From Wallacemonas rigidus (taxonomy: Eukaryota > Euglenozoa > Kinetoplastea > Trypanosomatida > Trypanosomatidae), in NCBI GenBank assembly GCA_030849045.1, contig JASAOL010000562.1, positions 1-64,000 on the forward strand: DNA of 64,000 bases, written 5' to 3'. A model generated the notes under the pieces. It was not told the origin of the DNA. It did no database searches and saw only the letters and a program-made list of their open reading frames with translations. The first letter of the stretch is position 1; each line of letters begins with the position of its first letter. Below, in pieces: positions 1-9,229 of this stretch. Position numbers and translations under genes: made by a program.

Positions 1-10
1 CTCGTCACGT

Positions 11-117
11 TGACTCACACCAGCATCTGTGCCCCGCTATCGTCACAGGCGCCAGCAGGCGTGATGATTTGACCGATCGTCACGCCTGTATGGTTGTGAT
101 AACACGGGTGTGAGTCA
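11..117. repeat. Nested inverted repeats
   Basis: An outer perfect 11-base arm TGACTCACACC at 11-21 pairs with its reverse complement at 107-117. An inner 9-base arm CAGGCGTGA at 56-64 pairs with TCACGCCTG at 80-88. Together they could fold into a two-stage hairpin in RNA or a cruciform in DNA. No transposon ends, target duplication or RNA gene consensus was recognised around it. Confidence 0.6.
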
Positions 118-688
118 GCAAAGCAATGAAAGCGAGCTGCGCATGACTCCATGCTGGATGACACAGTTCGCGCTAGCATCCGCCATGGACCTCAGTGATG
201 ATCGGTCGCTTTGTTGGCGCAGGGTGCCTCGCGCCCAGAAGGCCGGGTCCTTGCCCCCTGCCCCACGCCCGAGCCCGCCTCCGCCCCGCCGCAGCCCCGC
301 TGCCCGGCTCGGCAGCCGCGCAAAAGGCGTCCGCGCGGGAGGAGAGCGGGTGGAAACGGGCGACGCCTGGCGGGCGGAGGAGGGCCAGCGGGACAGGGCG
401 CGGGAACCAAAACGCGAGCCAGCACCGGCAGACTGGATGGAAGGAGGGCACCCGCGCCCCCACACCCTTGTTTAATGCCGACCGCCGTTTTCGTCGCGGC
501 AGACCTCCGAGAGGCGGCGGAAGCAGCACAGTGCGCAGCCAGCACGGGCGCCGGAGAGAAACGACAAGTATGGATCAAAACATGCCACCAGTCAAAGCGG
601 CAGATAGACTACGTGATACGATAGTTTTCGTGACGTTCGAGCATCTGTGCGAGTAGTCGAGTAGAAGAAGTGGACGCAAGCTACGCGC

Positions 689-717
689 CTACGGGAAGGG
701 GAGAAGGGAAGGAGGGC
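689..717 (-). promoter_or_regulatory. Orphan polypyrimidine tract and splice acceptor
   Basis: On the minus strand positions 717-691 are almost all C/T, and the first AG after them is at 690-689. This is the trypanosomatid signal for spliced-leader addition. The leader-proximal ATGs that follow open only very short frames within the window, so the gene it serves is either beyond position 1 or is not a conventional coding gene. Confidence 0.5.
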
Positions 718-1195
718 CAAAGCGGTGAAAGGAAAATGGTACAAGCTTGACGCAGAGTGAGTCCATCACTGAGGTTGAACAGGAACTTCGGTGAGAGTGT
801 GCACTCGTCACCTGCGCTGCTTCCTCGATTCTCCCATGTGTGCTTCTACGTGTTGTTCAGAAGAACCCCTGGCAATAGCATCGGTAGTGAAAAAACAGGG
901 GGAGGCACAAGCAGAGGAACAGCGAGCTTTGGAGACTACTGGTAAGCCTTTCCTCTATCCACCTCCGCGAACGATGATACACAAACGGTGGTAGGGGTGC
1001 GCGTGTAAACCACTACGTGTGAGTGTCTGCTGATGTGCACCGACAGAACACATCTTCCCCTTTTTATTGACGCGTTTTTTTTTCCCTTTTAAAACCCGCG
1101 CTTCTGCGGACAAACAAGCACAACAACAACAACAACAAAAGCGACAACGCGGTGCAGACAGAGACACATGCAGCCTTTCTTCACTTTTTCATCTT

Positions 1196-2626
1196 TTACG
1201 TCTTTACGCGACGGAACTTCATGATCTTCGCACGGCGGGCCTCGACCTGCTTTTCGTGGGCCTTGGTACGTATTCCCATCAGCTTGAACTTCCTCGATTT
1301 CTGCAGGCGCTGGCGGTACTTCTTACGTGCCTCGAAGTACTTCTTCATGTCGTACACCTTGCTCTTCTTACCCACGGTGGTTGGCTTAGCGCTCTTCGCG
1401 TCTTCCACATCAGCCTGCGACACCAGCTGCGTTTGGGCAAACTCATCGCGGAAGTACGAGTACAGCGGCGGCGACAGAAGCTGGCATTCGTCCGCGGACA
1501 GCTTAGACAGGTCTTCCGACTCATCAGGGATGAACGTGGGGAACGCAGGTAAACCTCGGTGCTCGTTCCAGAGCGTGTACCCTTTCGTGTTGATCGTGTC
1601 GCTGAACTTGACGTATGTGCCGACGTCCGCATCGAGCAGCGTGGGCAAGTACACGAGGGCGTTCTTGTAGTCGATCCGCCAGATGGGCACACCCTGGTAC
1701 GTTTCAACCGAGGCGCCCGTCTGACCAGCCATGCGATGGCCAGGATAAATGCGCTTCTGGCCCTCCGCGCCCATGCAGCCAGGCCGACGCTGCCACTTGG
1801 AGTCACCAAGCCAGACATAGCCACCATCGAAGCCGTGGCGGAACATGACGCCCTGGTAACCGTAGTCCGTGTTCTGGAACGAAATTGTCACCTCCTGCCC
1901 GGGCTTGAAGTGACGGACGTCGAGTTTCGTGCCCACTGGCGCATAGGCATCTGGGGTGATGGAGAAGCCAGCCGTCACATGCTTCACTGGCACGCCGGCG
2001 GCCTTGTAGAAGGCGGTCACATGCGGCTTGTGGAACTCCACCGGGACATTCATGGCGCCTACGTAGACCTTGTGCGTGCCCGACTCGCCGTGGCGCGAGC
2101 TGTGCTTCACAATTTGATTGTCGGGGAACCAGAAGGCTGTGCAGTCAAACTGGTTGCCAAGATCGTCGTAGTCCTTGCACGTGAACGCCTTGATACCAAT
2201 CATACCGAAGCGGACGCTATAGAACATGTTGAACTCGCCAAACGGTGGTGGATTATCCCACGCGCGGGTATCCTGATACAGCTCAGGGAACTTCTCGCGC
2301 AGCCGAATGAAGGCGTCGTACTTGTCTTCGCGAATAGCATCGTACGTCGTGAGGAGCTGCTCGGGTTGCCACTCGCGCGGATTCTCGGGAATTTTCGGGT
2401 AGAGGCTCATCTGGTCACCATGATCAAACAAGTAAGGATAGTAACAGTGGTACATATCACGGTCTTTTTCCTGCATAAGCGAGGGATAGCACCGATGCCA
2501 GTCTGTGCGGATGCGGCGGTCGCCGGGGCCTCCACCCGTTCGATGCCGCAGGTGCAACCGCAGCGCGCCGAAAGCAGCATTGCCACCGAGAGCGACAGCG
2601 CCGCGACAGCGGAGAAACGGAAGCAT
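1196..2626 (-). CDS. MRPL3: Mitochondrial large-subunit ribosomal protein uL3m
   Basis: A 476-residue protein of the ribosomal L3 family, a component of the mitochondrial ribosome large subunit near the peptidyl transferase centre. The L3 core is seen at about 240-310: the strand FKPGQEVTISF (240-250), then YQGVMFRHGFDGG (257-269), then GHRMAGQTG (296-304), which matches the invariant L3 loop. The N-terminus (MLPFLRCRGAVALGG and on) is arginine-rich with few acids, as expected of a mitochondrial import signal. The C-terminus is a kinetoplastid-style lysine/arginine-rich extension. It is much longer than bacterial L3 (about 210 residues), as is usual for trypanosomatid mitoribosomal proteins. 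The first ATG follows a very clear trans-splice acceptor, which supports the start. Confidence 0.93.
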   Translation of the reverse strand: MLPFLRCRGAVALGGNAAFGALRLHLRHRTGGGPGDRRIRTDWHRCYPSLMQEKDRDMYHCYYPYLFDHGDQMSLYPKIPENPREWQPEQLLTTYDAIREDKYDAFIRLREKFPELYQDTRAWDNPPPFGEFNMFYSVRFGMIGIKAFTCKDYDDLGNQFDCTAFWFPDNQIVKHSSRHGESGTHKVYVGAMNVPVEFHKPHVTAFYKAAGVPVKHVTAGFSITPDAYAPVGTKLDVRHFKPGQEVTISFQNTDYGYQGVMFRHGFDGGYVWLGDSKWQRRPGCMGAEGQKRIYPGHRMAGQTGASVETYQGVPIWRIDYKNALVYLPTLLDADVGTYVKFSDTINTKGYTLWNEHRGLPAFPTFIPDESEDLSKLSADECQLLSPPLYSYFRDEFAQTQLVSQADVEDAKSAKPTTVGKKSKVYDMKKYFEARKKYRQRLQKSRKFKLMGIRTKAHEKQVEARRAKIMKFRRVKT

Positions 2627-3434
2627 GATGACAGCCAGTGGCGACTAAAGAGAGCGGCCGTGCGGAAGAGGAGCGATCGCACTCCAAGGCAAGACACGCA
2701 AACACAAACTACCGCGCAAGACACTCACGACAGTAGTCGGACACAAACGGGATCCACTGTATCGTAAAAAAAAAAAAAAGAGAGAGAGAGAAAGAGACAA
2801 AGGAGGGGGTCGTTGGTGAAGGTGAGAATAGAGAGAGAATGCACAGATGTGTGAGCAGGAAACGGCAGACCAGCCGTCATTTTTCAGTCACTAGCGGGTG
2901 TCTGAAACGGATGAGGCAACCGCGACCGTATCGTCTCGTCCACACAGATTGCATGTATCAGCGCAGTTCATTTTGGCTGACGCGGCGAAACGCATAGAAG
3001 GGCGGTCGCAGACGCTGCGCTTTCTGTCGAAGCAAGGTGGGGAGAAAAAGGAGGAGGAGCTGCATCGCGGGAGAGAAGAGGGTACACAGGTACGGGCGCA
3101 CCACAGTGTGACGGGACTTCGCGAGGACTTTTTGGTAGTGATCAACCCGTTGTGGTCATTGGCTTTTGGAAGAAAAAGCTCCGATCGTGGCGAGCGTGCT
3201 CACCCTTTCAAACACAAACACGACTCGCACAACAACGAGCACACAGCCCGGTCTAAACCACAGCCAACATGACAAGAGGACGTGCAAGTACAAGCAGAAG
3301 AAATGCGTAGTGATGAGGACGTCAACGACCGCAACAGCCGACAGGGCCATATAGTGCCGAACGGATCCCACCGTTTTTTTCCTTTTCTGCCCATTGAGCA
3401 ACCCTTCTCGCGACACAAAGACGCGTACTGACAC
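2627..3434. other. Spacer between uL3m and the 294-residue gene
   Basis: Holds the uL3m acceptor and 5' UTR, and the 3' UTR of the next gene upstream. The short frames present have no protein-like composition. Nothing else seen. Confidence 0.6.
2757..2809 (-). promoter_or_regulatory. Trans-splice acceptor of uL3m
   Basis: A polypyrimidine tract of CT repeats and T run (minus strand 2809-2766) is followed by the first AG at 2758-2757. This leaves a 5' UTR of about 130 nucleotides before the ATG at 2626. It is the clearest tract in the window. Confidence 0.75.
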
Positions 3435-4319
3435 TCACTTCTTCGGGGGACGACCATACGGATCGTACTCGCTAGTAATCTCGAACAGACGCTTCTCCAG
3501 CGCCTCGCGATACGCATGCTGTGGTTCCATCAGGGAAAATAAGTAGCGCAGCGTGCAGTGGTCACGGTAAAAACGTGTGTTGAGCACGGCAGACTGCGGA
3601 ATGTCCGCACGCAGTTGCTGCACCTCGAATGGCGCGTGCTTGTACCAGCGATGGGGGAACGTGCGCCACGTCGCGCGCTCAATCGGTCGCTTGTAGCGCT
3701 GGATGCCGTCACTGCGATTGTCGCGGTAGCTCTTCCCAGCACTTTCAATGAGGCGGTCCAGCACGGGCTTGTTGAGGAGAAGAAGAAGTTTTTCGCCCCA
3801 CTGAAGAAAGAGTTGCGTCGCCTCCTTGAAGTCTTGTTCACTGGCAAACATGTTTTTGCTTTCGATTGTGCGGTCGTGATGACCGTGGAGCAGACGGCGC
3901 TGGCGCTCTGGCTTCGGCTCGCGGAAGCTACGTTTTGTGCGGCCCTGAAACAGCACCGTGGTCCCTTCAGGGTCAGCGCGACGAAGGTACGCAATCATGG
4001 CGTAGCACAAGTCGTGCACTTCCTGCGAGGCAGCCTCCAATTCATCAAAGTCCTCGGCATCAAACGCTTCTTCGCGTACTTCAGTCGACGGTAGGTCGTG
4101 CGAGTGGGCGCCATCGTCTTCAGCGTTCGAGGCGTGTGCGTCCACCGTCAGCGCCGCAGCACTGTCTTGCTCATGCGCACTCTGAGAAGCGTGCCGCTGC
4201 GCCGTGGTAATCATGTGGCCAAGAGCGGGTTGTACGGGGTACACTGTCGCTGCACAGACAAGACGCCACGTAGCGGCGTTCCACGCGGTGCGAGCCAACG
4301 CACCACCGTATCGCCGCAT
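3435..4319 (-). CDS. Conserved-looking unrecognised protein, probably mitochondrial
   Basis: A 294-residue protein I do not recognise. The N-terminus (MRRYGGALARTAWNAATWRL) is rich in Arg, Ala, Ser and Thr and lacks acids, which suggests mitochondrial import. Residues 45-105 are acidic and low in complexity. The C-terminal 190 residues are basic and mostly helical, ending in YDPYGRPPKK, a style seen in kinetoplastid-specific mitoribosomal or RNA-binding proteins; that parallel is only inference. The frame is open upstream to an ATG pair at 4397/4394, but the predicted splice acceptor lies at 4370, so those codons should not be in the mRNA. The ATG at 4319 is chosen. Confidence 0.8.
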   Translation of the reverse strand: MRRYGGALARTAWNAATWRLVCAATVYPVQPALGHMITTAQRHASQSAHEQDSAAALTVDAHASNAEDDGAHSHDLPSTEVREEAFDAEDFDELEAASQEVHDLCYAMIAYLRRADPEGTTVLFQGRTKRSFREPKPERQRRLLHGHHDRTIESKNMFASEQDFKEATQLFLQWGEKLLLLLNKPVLDRLIESAGKSYRDNRSDGIQRYKRPIERATWRTFPHRWYKHAPFEVQQLRADIPQSAVLNTRFYRDHCTLRYLFSLMEPQHAYREALEKRLFEITSEYDPYGRPPKK

Positions 4320-4707
4320 CGCAAAGCAATTTATAGAACAAAAGCGGGAATACACAACAAATAATACTCCTGTCAGTCCGTGTCGACAGAGCATCATCGG
4401 GCACGAGCAAGGAGGGTGGAGACAGGGAGAGGAGAGTGTGGACGAGAAGGGGAAACCGGAAAGAGAAAAAGAACCTTACATGATGAACTCATGTCGTTGG
4501 TGTTTGCGCCTCTAGTGGTCGTTCATAATATTTCTAGTTTGATAACATCCAAAATGTTGACCGCGTTCTCGGAGGCTCTGACACGAAACGAAGAATTGAA
4601 GTGGAAAAGCAGTGAAACACGGGGGGACACCAGTTAGCACCGCTTCACACATCCTCGTCTTCTTTTTGCATCTGTGATTCCTTTTTGTTTGTTTGTTTCG
4701 TTGTGGA
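4320..4707. other. Spacer
   Basis: Contains the acceptor of the gene to its left and the short 3' UTR of the 618-residue gene. Nothing else seen. Confidence 0.6.
4370..4476 (-). promoter_or_regulatory. Trans-splice acceptor deciding the start of the 294-residue gene
   Basis: A long pyrimidine-rich stretch on the minus strand (4476-4408) is followed by the first AG at 4371-4370. The 5' UTR would be about 50 nucleotides. This excludes the upstream ATGs at 4397 and 4394. Confidence 0.6.
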
Positions 4708-6564
4708 TCAATGCGTCTGCACAACATCCATGAGAAGGCGCGCTGAGGCGCGCTCCACGGGCAAGACAAGGTGACACACACCGTTCTTCACCGCAAGGCA
4801 AAGCCACAGGGGAGAGCTAAGACACGACCAATGATACTTCATCTGCTGCCACTGCTCTGCAGCAACGTCAACCGCGAGGCGCGTGTCTCCCGCAACGCCG
4901 AACAAGTCGCAGCGCAAACGAGCAGGTGGAGTGGGTGGCCCCGTGCGCGGGGACGCCAACCACCGTAGGTCACTGTACGCAAAGCACGGAGCCATGTGTG
5001 GCTGAAGCACTTCCACGAGCATCTGCCATTCGGGAGGGAGAGCTGCATATCTGCTCGCCTCGTCTCGCGTGCCGTGCGTGAGAAAGACGAGGCGCCAGCG
5101 ACTAGCTCCACTGTCGGTACCGTGCGGATGAGCGTCCAATGAGCGCTGAAGTGCATTCAAGAATGGGAACGCGCGTGCCGTGAGGTCTGCGGACAGCCAC
5201 GTGGACGATGACGCTGCACCATAGCGGCGGAGTATCACTGCCCGTAGGGCGTGCTGCCACACTTGATAGGTAAACAGCTCGTCTCCGTCGCAGGCGGAAT
5301 AGTGGGCGCACAGCAAGTCGGCAACACTCAGGAGGCTTGACCAGTATCGCCCCGCGTCGACACCGATGCTAAAAGCAGTGAACTCGCAGCGCGGGTCGGC
5401 TGGTGTAGATTGCCGTGACTGCGTCGACTTGGATCTGCGCTTCACCGCAGGTGCCTCTGCGCCTCTGCCGCAACGCCGTGGAAGCAGCGAACGTTCGAGG
5501 TGACAAGTGATGAGGTGATCGGGCGTATCGACGTCCCGGTCCCCGTCGCGACCACTCGTGCGCCGGCAAAGAGGCACGTCGGTAAAGAACAGGTGGCGCT
5601 CATCCAGCTGCAACATATGCACGTGGTGCGCGACACGGGAAAGCGTCTGCTGAGAAAACAATTGCGACGCCTCACGCGGCGCGGCTTTCTCAAATAGGTA
5701 TTCCCACCCCGCGGCAAGTCTCCCGTCTGCGAGGTGCAGGTATCGCCCGTCAGTCGCCAAGGCCCTCTCGAGGTGCAGCGGCAGCGGTCGGTCGTCCGCT
5801 GCCACAGCCGTTTCCGTGAGCCTGCGGGCCGCTTCCCACCGCTGCCCAACAGTCTTGCCGAGCCACCAGACATGCCTGTGCACATGGAGGACGATCCAGG
5901 CATCCTCTATGCTCGCAGGCGCACCGGCCGCCCCGACTCGACGTTGGACAGCACGCAGTAGACTGTGCAGCTGTGTGTGGTGAGCAGACCGGAGAGTGCT
6001 GCCAGAGATGGAGGAAGCTGGACGCCAGACCGAATGGCGATGCACGTTGCCCTCACTGAATACTTTGGACGCAGCCTCTTGTACGTCAGCTGCCAGCAAC
6101 AGCAAGTGTACTCGACGAGAATGGGCAAGCATCGCGAAATGGTGGATGTACACAGAGGGCAGATATGCGCCATGACCGTGATGAAACCAGCCAGCCGCCA
6201 CGCCACCGGAAGTGGGTAAGAACACGGCGTCAAGCAGCCACGACGACGATGGCAGCACCCATCGCTCACTCTGGTCCTCCACGCTACGCGCGCTTCCCCA
6301 GAACGCGTCTGCGGCGAGATCAGAGATCACTGACTGCACGCCGCGCGACGACGGCACGTCTGTTCCCTGCGTCAAGAGGTCCGTCAGCTGAACAAATTCG
6401 TCCACGGCTGGCATGTCCAGAGACGTGACAGCAACCGTGCAGTCCGCAGCAGTACTGCCGTGTTCACTAGCGTACACGAACCGCACGACGCGGTACCCGC
6501 GATCAAAAGCAACTGCGCTCGAGCAACAAGCGGTTCGGACGAGTTGCGTTAACCGTGGGAGCAT
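4708..6564 (-). CDS. Unrecognised 618-residue protein
   Basis: A 618-residue protein that I cannot assign. The N-terminus (MLPRLTQLVRTACCSSAVAF) could be a mitochondrial or signal-anchor sequence. The body is unusually rich in His, Trp, Leu and Ala, with short hydrophobic strands such as HLLLLAADV (about 152-160) and a conserved-looking C-terminal block around LFGVAGDTRLAVDVAAEQW (about 564-582). There is no clear TM domain, P-loop, zinc site or repeat. Codon use matches the neighbours and the frame is long and uninterrupted, so I am confident that it is a gene. A 7-codon upstream ORF overlaps its start codon. Confidence 0.8.
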   Translation of the reverse strand: MLPRLTQLVRTACCSSAVAFDRGYRVVRFVYASEHGSTAADCTVAVTSLDMPAVDEFVQLTDLLTQGTDVPSSRGVQSVISDLAADAFWGSARSVEDQSERWVLPSSSWLLDAVFLPTSGGVAAGWFHHGHGAYLPSVYIHHFAMLAHSRRVHLLLLAADVQEAASKVFSEGNVHRHSVWRPASSISGSTLRSAHHTQLHSLLRAVQRRVGAAGAPASIEDAWIVLHVHRHVWWLGKTVGQRWEAARRLTETAVAADDRPLPLHLERALATDGRYLHLADGRLAAGWEYLFEKAAPREASQLFSQQTLSRVAHHVHMLQLDERHLFFTDVPLCRRTSGRDGDRDVDTPDHLITCHLERSLLPRRCGRGAEAPAVKRRSKSTQSRQSTPADPRCEFTAFSIGVDAGRYWSSLLSVADLLCAHYSACDGDELFTYQVWQHALRAVILRRYGAASSSTWLSADLTARAFPFLNALQRSLDAHPHGTDSGASRWRLVFLTHGTRDEASRYAALPPEWQMLVEVLQPHMAPCFAYSDLRWLASPRTGPPTPPARLRCDLFGVAGDTRLAVDVAAEQWQQMKYHWSCLSSPLWLCLAVKNGVCHLVLPVERASARLLMDVVQTH

Positions 6565-6572
6565 AAGAACAT
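6549..6572 (-). promoter_or_regulatory. Upstream ORF overlapping the start codon
   Basis: If splicing uses the AG at 6579-6578, the first ATG of the mRNA is at 6572-6570. It opens a 7-codon frame (MFLCSHG) ending at TAA 6551-6549. That frame runs across the main ATG (6564-6562) in a different register. Ribosomes would have to leak past it or reinitiate backwards, which should lower translation of the 618-residue protein. Confidence 0.5.
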
Positions 6573-7414
6573 GGTTCCTACATATAAAAAAAAAATGAAT
6601 AAATAAAATGTGTCGACAACAGCGACGAAATGCACGACGACCAACTGCAACTACTGTACACTGAGAACGTCAGGTAGGAAGAGGTAGTGAGAGCGACGAC
6701 AACGAGAGACCAGTTCGAAGGTGCGCAGGGCTGATCGCGGTGCTCTTCAGTCATGGCAAGCCGGACAGAGACTATCGGATAGAGACAGAGAGAGCACCAA
6801 ACGATGAAAACAGACCAGCCTCTTGCCAGGGAAAGATACGCCACGCGACGGCAAGGCACATCCACGGGGTACACAATGTTTTTTTTTTTCCCTGCTGGTT
6901 CACCCAAAGGCATACGACAAGCACAACCCCACGGTGTGTGTGTGTACGTGTGGCCTACCTGTTCGGATGCCCTGTGTGGAGGGCGACCACACGAGTGGTA
7001 AATACTCTGTTGTTGTCGCTCGGAATCCACTTGTTTCTGTGTTCACTTGGGGTGTCAAGTAGTGGTTTGCCTTATCATGTCACTGTTAGTTACGCCGCCC
7101 ATGTACAACGAGACGAGAGCGTAGAAATAGCCAACCAGACGCGTCAACAGAGAGAAGGAAGAATAAGACATCAAGCTGTGGTCACCTACCGCTTCTGTTT
7201 TCACACGACTGACGGTGCTGGCTCCTCTTCTTGTGTTCCTTTCTGAGTTCCAAATCTCGTCGGCGCTTGGCATCGCCGGCATTTTTGCAGTCACGGTTTG
7301 TGCTCAACAGCATTACACTCGCCACAGTAAAAATAAGTAGAGGAAAAGTCGGTCAGCTCAGTGTCGTAGCGCATTCGCCCCACAGTGGGGCTACGACATA
7401 GGGACGCGCGCCGG
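6565..7414. other. Spacer between the 618-residue gene and TrpRS
   Basis: Holds the acceptor above, short purine-rich runs and the 3' UTR of the tRNA synthetase. A 150-codon minus-strand frame at 6578-7030 has biased, non-protein-like composition and is rejected. Confidence 0.55.
6578..6595 (-). promoter_or_regulatory. Trans-splice acceptor of the 618-residue gene
   Basis: A run of ten T on the minus strand (6595-6586) is followed by the first AG at 6579-6578. The resulting 5' UTR is 13 nucleotides. Confidence 0.55.
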
Positions 7415-8623
7415 TCACTTGTGGGCCTCCGCGGCCGCTTTAGCAGGTCCCATCAGACGGACGGACGTGAACTTGTCAACATCATCTTGGGTCAGCTTCT
7501 TGCGCGCCTCCTGGTGAGCTGCGGTGATGTCGGTCATAATCTTGATGAGGATGCTCTTGACCTCACCGGAAAGCAGGCGACCGAGCATGTACTCGCGCTG
7601 AATACGCTCAAGTTCCTCATCATCTTCCATAAAGAAGCGGAGCCACTGCATCGGCACGTCGACGCGCGTATTCGCACCGAACAGCAACTGCTCCTCCTTC
7701 GTCGCACCACCGCCACTGAAGGCGTGCTTGTTGATCTTGTCCTTAATCATCTTGGGCGTGTCCGTGAGTGTCACCGCCACACCAGTCGACGAGCTCATCT
7801 TACCCTTCGCCCCGGTGAGGCCTGGGAAGAATTTGGCGTGGATCAGCGCGGGCTTCAGGTAGCCCAGGCGCGGTGCCACATCGCGGGTAAGACGGAAGTA
7901 GGGATCTTGATCAATAGCCTGCGGAATGAGGCAGAGAACGTTGCCTTTCTGTGCGGGGAAAATGTGCGGGAAGCACACAGAGAAAGAAGGGGCTGCCTGG
8001 ACAGCTGGGAACATCCAGCGACCGCAGTTGTCCTCCATCTTGAAACCAAATGTGCCACGCACCTGACTGGCTGTGTAGGCCTTCTCAATCCGGCTGACCA
8101 CGCGGTACATGGAACCAATATACTCAAAGTCGCTGAAGATGAAGGTCAGTGCGGGGTCAAACCCGAGCGCGATAATATCCTTCGTGTTCTCCTTGGTCAT
8201 CTTCTCCACCTGCTCAATGGTCAGATCCTTGAAGAAGAATTTTTCGTCATCGGTCATTTGGATGACTAACGGCACCTGAAACGTGTCCTGTAGCCACTTG
8301 GTGAAGAGGAACGGTAGGAGGTGCCCCGCATGCATGGACTCACTACTCGGGCCACGGCCCGTGTAAAGGAAGAAGGGCTGGCCCTTCTCGTACATGTCCA
8401 GAACAAGATTCAAGTCGCGGTGCGAGAAGAAGATACCGCGACGGAGGAAGCGATGAGGCTTCTTACCCGTCAGTCGCTCCATGCGCTCGAGAACAGCGGC
8501 ATCCACGGGCTGGCAGCCGAACTCCTTGAGCAGCTTGTCGTAGTTCACGTCGCCCTCCACCGTCCAGGGGGTGACCACGCCGTCTTGCGGTGACGCACTG
8601 TTCGCCGTCGTCTCAGGATTCAT
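7415..8623 (-). CDS. WARS: Tryptophanyl-tRNA synthetase, cytosolic type
   Basis: A 402-residue class I aminoacyl-tRNA synthetase charging tRNA-Trp with tryptophan. The ATP-binding HIGH-type motif is HAGH (98-101) after the eukaryotic GRGPSSESM context. The second signature is KMSSS (275-279). A GFDPALTFIFSDFEYIG block (154-170) and the CGRWMFPAVQAAPSF stretch (200-214) are typical of the eukaryotic/archaeal TrpRS branch. No WHEP domain is present. Trypanosomatids are known to carry two TrpRS enzymes, a cytosolic one of about this size and a divergent mitochondrial one; the length, the N-terminus without a targeting signal and the sequence type favour the cytosolic enzyme. The ATG follows a good splice acceptor. 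Confidence 0.97.
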   Translation of the reverse strand: MNPETTANSASPQDGVVTPWTVEGDVNYDKLLKEFGCQPVDAAVLERMERLTGKKPHRFLRRGIFFSHRDLNLVLDMYEKGQPFFLYTGRGPSSESMHAGHLLPFLFTKWLQDTFQVPLVIQMTDDEKFFFKDLTIEQVEKMTKENTKDIIALGFDPALTFIFSDFEYIGSMYRVVSRIEKAYTASQVRGTFGFKMEDNCGRWMFPAVQAAPSFSVCFPHIFPAQKGNVLCLIPQAIDQDPYFRLTRDVAPRLGYLKPALIHAKFFPGLTGAKGKMSSSTGVAVTLTDTPKMIKDKINKHAFSGGGATKEEQLLFGANTRVDVPMQWLRFFMEDDEELERIQREYMLGRLLSGEVKSILIKIMTDITAAHQEARKKLTQDDVDKFTSVRLMGPAKAAAEAHK

Positions 8624-9229
8624 CTACACGGAATGGGTCAAGTATCGACTACAGCGGAAAGAAAGCGTCGGGCCCAAGAAGAGTGGGAGGGGGGAAGGAA
8701 GGTGAGCGAGTGAGCGCCACGACAGGTGAATCGCAATGAAACAGCGCCGGAACGTCATGCAAAGCCATCGAAATATGGTTCCTGACTGTTTGCCTCGCTT
8801 TGAGATGCCGCTGATTCTTAAATGGGGAAACGCGAAAACCTACAAATTCAACATCCGACGTGGGCGCCCCAAGGCGCACGGCCCGGCCTACACACACACA
8901 CACTGGTGCGGAGCTAGCGAAAGGGTCGCACAAGGGACCGCCGTTCAACTCGAGCGCCCCGTGGTGCAGCGTTGGTGAGCAGGGAGAGACGGCGAAATAG
9001 TCCCTGTGCTCGTACGTTTCAAGTTTTGTTTCAAGGGACAAGGAAAGGAGAAAGGCAAACAAGACACACACACACATGTCGCACATACACGAGCGTTGAT
9101 CAAGAGGTCACGCCGTGACTGATGGATCCACAAAAGCAAAAAAAAAAGAAGAAGGAAAAGGCGGTGATTATAAAGAGCTGACTTAACGATCACAGCAAAG
9201 AAAACGGACTCGATGATCGCCAATTGACG
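8624..9229. other. Spacer between TrpRS and the syntaxin gene
   Basis: Contains the TrpRS acceptor, a short AC repeat near 8890-8903 and another near 9065-9076, and the syntaxin 3' UTR. No gene seen. Confidence 0.6.
8649..8702 (-). promoter_or_regulatory. Trans-splice acceptor of TrpRS
   Basis: A C/T-rich tract on the minus strand (about 8702-8676) is followed by the first AG at 8650-8649, giving a 5' UTR of about 25 nucleotides. Confidence 0.6.

Larger units (their letters stand above)
1..1195. other. ORF-poor spacer downstream of uL3m
   Basis: No convincing gene. Many overlapping frames are open at about 110-660 on both strands, but only because this block is very GC-rich; the translations are low-complexity Pro/Arg/Ala/Gly. 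It holds nested inverted repeats (11-117), a minus-strand G-run block (about 225-310), an orphan polypyrimidine tract with AG near 689, a CAA microsatellite (about 1120-1137) and the likely 3' UTR of uL3m. A gene further left, outside the window, may own the splice signal. Confidence 0.6.

Noticed and set aside
1559-2767. 402-codon open frame on the plus strand across uL3m
   Set aside because: It is the antisense shadow of uL3m, its composition is typical of a reverse-complement frame, and every other gene is on the minus strand.
6578-7030. 150-codon minus-strand frame upstream of the 618-residue gene
   Set aside because: It overlaps that gene's leader and tract, and its composition is that of a spacer.
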